Positions 59,160 to 64,000 of a DNA stretch of 64,000 nucleotides are shown here, piece by piece. Numbering within the stretch: the stretch's first letter is position 1; the number at the start of each line of letters is the position of its first letter. The stretch is from Sipunculus nudus (taxonomy: Eukaryota > Annelida > Sipuncula > Golfingiida > Sipunculidae), in NCBI GenBank assembly GCA_026874595.1, contig CM049321.1, positions 4,271,479 through 4,335,478 of the forward strand, given 5' to 3'. The notes beneath the pieces were generated by a model. That model worked only from the letters and a program-made list of their open reading frames with translations, searched no databases and was not told the DNA's origin. Both the position numbers and the translations under genes were made by a program.

Positions 59160-59350
59160 AGCCGGTCATGGCGGGCGGGAGAAATCCTTTCCCGGTTTAC
59201 CGCCAGGTTTAATTGCTCTTGTCGCCTCCCTGGATTCTCTAATGAAACGTCCCCTCAAGGTGACCTTGTTCAGATGTTTTATGTCTCGATCTTGAAGCGC
59301 CATGAATTCTTTACAATGTACCGCCAGACACAAAGTGGCCGTTGCTGAGC
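59160..59350. promoter_or_regulatory. GC-rich element with nuclear-receptor-like palindrome
   Basis: Within a GC-richer 190-bp block, CAAGGTGACCTTG (59256-59268) is a perfect 13-bp palindrome made of overlapping TCAAGG/CCTTG-type half-sites, as bound by ERR/NR5A-type receptors. GGCGGGAGAAA and CGCCAGG words and a CAGATGTT E-box-like site lie alongside. Function inferred. Confidence 0.35.
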
Positions 59351-59562
59351 TTCAGTTTTATAATACATAGGGGTTTTAAAAAAAAGGTTGTTTTACAGAA
59401 TATTTCATGTGTTATTATTGCCGTTGGAGCTTGTGGTTTTCGCTCACGTAACGTTCGTATATGTAATTGTTTTGTTAGATAAATGATTACCAGACGGAGC
59501 CACTGTCTATAGACTTAAGGTCAAGCATGACACTGCGAACATAACGACATTTTAAGCAATCA

Positions 59563-59808
59563 GGTTTCCATGTTTCGTTGGGGGACAATAGAAATATTGG
59601 AGAAGTTTTAATAGTTGTTTATGAATTAGCACCTACCTTTGAGGTTCCGTTGACATTTCCTGGGATTAGTGAACCTGGTGATCTTTTGGACAAAATATTT
59701 TCTCCTAATTCATTAAAAAATAAATGTAAGTCGAATATTGCCCATAGTACAAAATGGGTAAAAAAGCTTTTTACTGACATGTACAAGACTCATTTAAAGG
59801 AAGAATAA
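59563..59808 (+). CDS. Candidate terminal exon or gene remnant, unrecognised
   Basis: After an acceptor-like AATCAG (ending 59562 or nearby), a frame runs 81 codons to a TAA. It includes NIGEVLIVVYELAPTFEVPL and PGDLLDKIF, and ends KTHLKEE. Codon choice looks more coding than neighbours, with varied residues and a Lys-rich C-terminus. There is no ATG near the start, so it would need an upstream exon. A GTAAGT inside (about 59726) is an argument against, and no family is recognised. Confidence 0.25.
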   Translation, partial: GFHVSLGDNRNIGEVLIVVYELAPTFEVPLTFPGISEPGDLLDKIFSPNSLKNKCKSNIAHSTKWVKKLFTDMYKTHLKEE

Positions 59809-60048
59809 TTATCAATGAATTCTGCGGCCAGAACTAGTAGTTCGTTCCACCGAACCTTTCCATTGTTTTTTTTTTTTTCGCTAATATTTATTTTTGCTAG
59901 TCAAAGAAAGGCAGAAAGAGGGGTATGCGTAATTAACTCTTTTTGAAATAAACTACTCATTTTCCTTTAAACAATTTGAAACCATGCGACACTATTCTGT
60001 AACATCTTACTACACACCATATGAAATGGACATAACAGAGAGAACAGT

Positions 60049-60210
60049 GATGACGTCATAATGGGAGTTACGTACAGCAGAAAAAAAACACCTATAACTA
60101 CAGGACATACAATCAAGCGACCCCTGTTCATACCGAATCATGCACCCGCACGTAATAACATTACGTCAAAACATTACTTCATAACATCACGTCATAACTA
60201 TATCCCTGAA
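60049..60210. promoter_or_regulatory. CRE-like cluster with short ACGTCA repeats
   Basis: A perfect TGACGTCA lies at about 60051-60058. Between 60155 and 60205, AACATTACGTCA, AACATTACTTCA and AACATCACGTCA-like words repeat every 12-14 bp, giving several CRE half-sites in register. A 78-codon frame through this has no protein-like features. Confidence 0.4.
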
Positions 60211-60379
60211 GGAGTTAGGAATGACATGTATTATACGAATATATGCGATTTCCTAAGGAAGACCAGGCCCATAATATTTATAATTCGTTATGATTAAGAT
60301 CTCTGATCCTGGTGCTTTTCATATCGGACATGGGATTACCAGGAATTCAAAGCACTATATTCGCCCATCATTTTGACAT

Positions 60380-60586
60380 TCGACCTATGACTTCCGTGTT
60401 TTTGTGTGTATGCAAAATGACAGCACGCTGGCCAGTTTCAAGAAAATGGGAGAAACAATCCTATCAAGGTTCAGTAAGGAGATGCGACACGAAAGTAGCG
60501 CATTGAATGCGTTCAGACGAGAATCTATCAGCGGATATAGTTTGGTGGCAAGGAGACGTCTTTCGATAAAGTTTGATGTGGATTAA
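60380..60586 (+). CDS. Exon-like 69-codon frame, unrecognised
   Basis: The frame is open from about 60380 and includes an ATG at 60410. From there it reads MQNDSTLASFKKMGETILSR and on to a Ser/Arg-rich end (RRRLSIKFDVD) before a TAA. Composition is balanced and helix-like with Lys/Arg and Glu, unlike AT-rich noise. No polyadenylation signal is close, and no family is recognised. Confidence 0.28.
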   Translation, partial: STYDFRVFVCMQNDSTLASFKKMGETILSRFSKEMRHESSALNAFRRESISGYSLVARRRLSIKFDVD

Positions 60587-60589
60587 CGC

Positions 60590-62395
60590 TTTTTTTGGCC
60601 AGGCATTATCAGGCTATCATCATAGCATTTAATCAAGAACTGAGTCAAGATTCTGAGTATTTGAGGAACCTTTTCTCCCGTCGAGGGCTTTTTCTCCGGT
60701 TCGAACTGCTGACCCTCTGCCCTCTGTTCCAGTGCCACGACTTTAAGGTGTTACTCTAATTTTGATCAGGGTGGTTACTGTGCAACAATAACTACCGTTA
60801 GAGAAACTGTTTATGTGGTCGTGGATATAAACATTTCCCTCGAACGTTAGGGAATGTACTATCTTCTGGAATTGCCAGAAATATTCGCAGATGCAAATAT
60901 GAAATCGAGTCAATCAGGTTCGGTAACATTATATGCAGCCCGCCTTGGGGTATTCTAACATAACAAACACAGCCCGGATAGACAAGGCATGTTTAGTCCC
61001 CACATCAATAGATGTCTTGGGTCTGTGTGGGCAGCATAGCAAAGACAGATATGGTTGTCATGGTGTTCGGTTGTTGTGTGGCCAGGGCTGACCGCAGGTA
61101 TGTTGCACCGGATGTAGAGCTGTCGTTTGCTTTGTCTCAAAACTTGACGAGAGAGAAAAAAAATTAATTTAGGAGAGGTTGTGGGGAAAACATATTGACT
61201 GATCACCCCAAGGGTGGAGTACCGCAGCCTACCATGGCTTTTTATCTGTCCCTATTCCGTTCCTAGTTGGGAGAGTATCTTCGGGTGTGTTTTATTCTTT
61301 GGTTTCATGGATTTACTACACTCTTTATCACATGGTACGTTCTTTTGTGTTTGTACTATTTTTTATAGGAAGTGCTTTGACATAAATCTAGAAGTAAGTG
61401 CACGCTCACAGTCTATTCTTATTCATTATTCTGTTCATATTCTTTTCTATGTCAGGATACTTTGATTTCCTCCATTGAGCCAATTTTTCAATTGAATATA
61501 ATTTTTATTCAAAAATACTTTCGCGACCTAGATTGTGTCCTAAGGTTCATAGGTTTTCATACCAGTCCATCGTACTTTCGGAACTTAATCGAGTCCAGTT
61601 CTCAACAGATTATCAATCTTCAAATCATATGCTAAGTTTCAACGGCGCTAGTGGAATTCAGTGAATACTATATTGAAAAAAACTATTTTAAGACTGATGT
61701 TTACAAGTTTTGTTTATTTGAAAAATAGGGTTTTCTTGCCAAGGATTGGGAAAATATGGGTATTACGGATGCCCCACTTTCCTAGTTAAACATATGGCGG
61801 GGGACTATTTATACCTCCAGGCCCTTCTATCTATACCTTCAGGCTCTTGTTTGCTTGTTGCTATTACATATTCATTCTCTTCTCTCGTTTATTGGGTACG
61901 TATTGCAGGATTTATGCCTTGCAATGTTGTTTTTCATCGAACTTCTGTTTTGTTGACAAAATGAAAAAAAAGGTAATCGAGTAAATATTTTGAATATAAA
62001 ATGAAAAACAGCATGCTGCTGATATTCATGGGCAGGACTCTAAATAAACAATACGATTATTCCCTGGATTCTCTCGGTGCTATTCCCGCAAAAAAACAAA
62101 TGTACTTGCAGAAAAAATGGAGTTTTTTGCAATGTTAAATCTATGACGTCATCGGTGTGACAGCGATATTCGCAGCTGGCAGATGTCGTAAATTCATTAT
62201 CAATAATTTATACTCGGAGAGATTTGACCACCTGCAAGCAGGGATGTTTTTTATTGCCCTTCCCTCTTGTTTTGGCCCTTGAACCTGGCTCTACACGGCC
62301 TAGATATAGTTAAGTGAATCGGCACCTTCAGTGCAGTGTCAGAGCTAAACCAGTTGTCAGCGTGACGAAGAATATATACATTCTCGTTTCAGCAC
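60590..62395. other. Gene-free stretch
   Basis: AT-rich DNA. Hydrophobic frames at 61214-61465 (83 codons) and 61746-61964 (72 codons) are Phe/Leu/Ile-rich but lack splice sites or motifs. Confidence 0.4.
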
Positions 62396-62399
62396 AGTT

Positions 62400-63780
62400 T
62401 TGTGGTCGATTCGGAGTACGATTCGGAGTTCAATCCACTCGGCTCTCCAGGTCCAAGTCCGAGTCCTTGAGATACAGGTAGAAGTCCGCCTCCTTATATA
62501 GACTCCAAGCCTTTCGGAACATTGTCATATAAAATCGGAGTCCGAGCAGAACCCAAAATATCTTTATTTAAAGCACCTTAAACTTAGAATTTGAGATCAT
62601 CATGTATTATAAGTAAATTTATATAAGGTGTTTACTTTAATATTGCATTGTATTAAATTTCTAGTGTAGAAATCCAGTTTGGTACATAAACTAAACTCAT
62701 TTTTGTAATAATAAGTCATTAGTTCGCGCATGTAAGCCCTTATACATGCTGAATTTGCCAATCTGAATGTCAGGCGTTACGCGAGTCCGACGAGTAAGAC
62801 GACAATTTAGGTCCAAGTCCATGGCCATCGAGTCCAAGTTCAAGTCTGGGTGCTTAAAAAAGTGTATTTGAATCCGGATTTAAAGTTGCACACAGTGTGG
62901 AAACATTTCTAAACATGGTTTTCAGAAATATTATCTTTAAATGTTTTACGTTGACTTCAAACTAAATATATCACGTGGTTTCCATGAATTATTTGAATTA
63001 TCAGAGAATATCCCTTTTATACGTTTCCGCTTGAATCTCGCAGCATACCTGTCATGTTAGAAGCGGTGATGTAGTCGAATCCACACCACCCAAGTTCGAG
63101 TGCAAGTCCAAGCCCCTCGAGTCTAAATAGTAGTCCTTTAGGGTTCGAGTCAAAGTCCACCTCCTTCGTGTCCGCGTCATTTGCAGAAGCAGATCCAGGG
63201 GAGGGTTCAGACACCCCCCCCCCCCCCTTCTTTCACCAGCCGCAAGCTTTTTCTAAGTGTTACAAGCCAATTTTTCGGCCTGGACCCCACCCCCTTTTCT
63301 GGACCTGGGGACCTTTTTATAGGCTTTGTCATTAGTCCTTCTTGGTGGGACCCCTTCTTTTTTCTAAATCCTGGATCCGCCCCTAATTTGGAACACGAGT
63401 CAAAGTCCGAATCTAACACTAATATCCGTAAAAAAGGGAATTAAAAATGGAAATGTCGTATGATCGTGTACATTTTTAAGTTAGTTCACACATGCGTTTA
63501 CCATCATGTTTAACCATCTATATAGCCCCCGATGCTGAATAAAACTTGGTTTATTTAGTGTTATAAATTTAGTGTTAGTAGATTAGACTTGTACGTAAGT
63601 GTTTACAGTGTGTAACAAAGATTCTTTTGTTTGACTTGACATGGACTCGTCCTGATTTCTCGAGTCATTAAATCCATTTCCGGTTACGAGTTCGAGTCCA
63701 GGACCCTCGAGCCCAAATCAGAGTCAGAGTCAGAGTCCCTAAAAAAAGTTGACTCGAGTCTAAGTCCGGACTAGAGTCCC
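62400..63780. repeat. Degenerate GAGTCC/AAGTCC repeat, interrupted
   Basis: Six-base words (A/G)AGTCC, CGAGTC and CAAGTC recur in clusters at 62400-62540, 62780-62860, 63080-63180, 63395-63415 and 63650-63780, separated by AT-rich DNA. This is consistent with an old hexamer array broken by insertions, one of which is the MITE at 63184-63385. Confidence 0.75.
63184..63385. mobile_element. 202-bp MITE with TIRs and 5-bp TSD
   Basis: The left end CAGAAGCAGATCCAGGG and the reverse complement of the right end TAGGGGCGGATCCAGGA match at 12 of 17 positions. Both sides are flanked by ATTTG (63179-63183 and 63386-63390), a plausible 5-bp target duplication. A C run near the left end and CCCACCCCC words fill the interior. 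It has no transposase. GGGGCGGATCCAGG-type ends are common in animal non-autonomous elements (established only as a general impression). It interrupts the GAGTCC-rich region. Open frames across it on both strands are by-products. Confidence 0.75.
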
Positions 63781-63789
63781 ATATCACTG

Positions 63790-64000
63790 ATTAGGGGTGA
63801 AATCATGTAGGTCATGCCCAAGGGCAAAGGTCGTGTCAAATGTCAACTTTGACAAAGGTTTATTGCATAAAGATGGCGGGACTTTCCAGGGGGCAAAGGC
63901 GAACATCAGGTCAAGTAAAAAAAAACTTTTCTTCATTTCTGACGTTCTACAGGTTACAGGTATAACGTGACTGGTAATAAAATGTTGTCATTTTGGACCG
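63790..64000. other. Unremarkable right edge
   Basis: No gene or repeat unit is visible. A TGACAAAGG-type word and GGTCA words occur singly. Confidence 0.4.

Noticed and set aside
63181-63444. Proline-rich protein frames on both strands
   Set aside because: They are produced by the C run and GC-rich interior of the MITE.
1-64000. Bacterial or viral genome segment
   Set aside because: No operons, ribosome binding sites, long ORFs or recognisable viral or phage genes. Repeat content and splice-like motifs are eukaryotic.

Overview
This window looks like AT-rich nuclear DNA of an animal, most likely a marine invertebrate and possibly a mollusc or other lophotrochozoan. The organism call is an inference from texture. 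There is no bacterial operon structure, no open reading frame above about 155 codons, many microsatellites, several minisatellites, dispersed repeat families, MITE-like elements, a tRNA-derived SINE-like copy, and eukaryotic splice-site and core-promoter motifs. I recognise no protein-coding gene by homology and no intact RNA gene. The window reads as intergenic or intronic sequence carrying a few candidate exons and promoters.

Layout. 0-8 kb: a pogo-like MITE candidate, a CpG-rich promoter-like patch (about 1.9-2.25 kb), an 82-bp dimeric minisatellite (3.3-4.2 kb), and the best internal-exon candidate (7624-7730), which carries an in-frame stop. 8.8-11.3 kb: three tandem copies of an ~855-bp segment; two keep a TATA box and an 87-codon frame on the minus strand. 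11.3-20 kb: a 68-bp duplication, CT-rich DNA, the first copies of dispersed family D2, a foldback element, and a promoter plus possible non-coding first exon (19.19-19.62 kb). 20-28 kb: a ~60-bp minisatellite, copies of family D1, and a 52-bp array in which each unit is a hairpin. 28.02-34.13 kb: a 6.1-kb satellite of about 120 units of 50 bp with higher-order periodicity; each unit holds two short dyads. 34-46 kb: mostly single-copy DNA with microsatellites, paired E-boxes, a 20-bp minisatellite, a D2 copy and a SINE-like copy. 46-53 kb: a candidate first coding exon (46620-46691), an enhancer-like cluster with homeodomain and RFX motifs, a 96-codon frame, a 32-bp minisatellite split by a GC-rich insertion, and the longest D1 copy. 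53-64 kb: mostly featureless AT-rich DNA, then nuclear-receptor-like and CRE-like motifs, two short exon-like frames, degenerate GAGTCC-rich DNA and a well-bounded 202-bp MITE.

Nothing indicates genes working together here. The most distinctive structures are the 50-bp satellite, the tandem hairpin array, the ~855-bp triplication that includes a promoter-like motif, and two dispersed families (D1, D2) that I cannot assign to a named element. All functional readings of non-coding motifs are inference.
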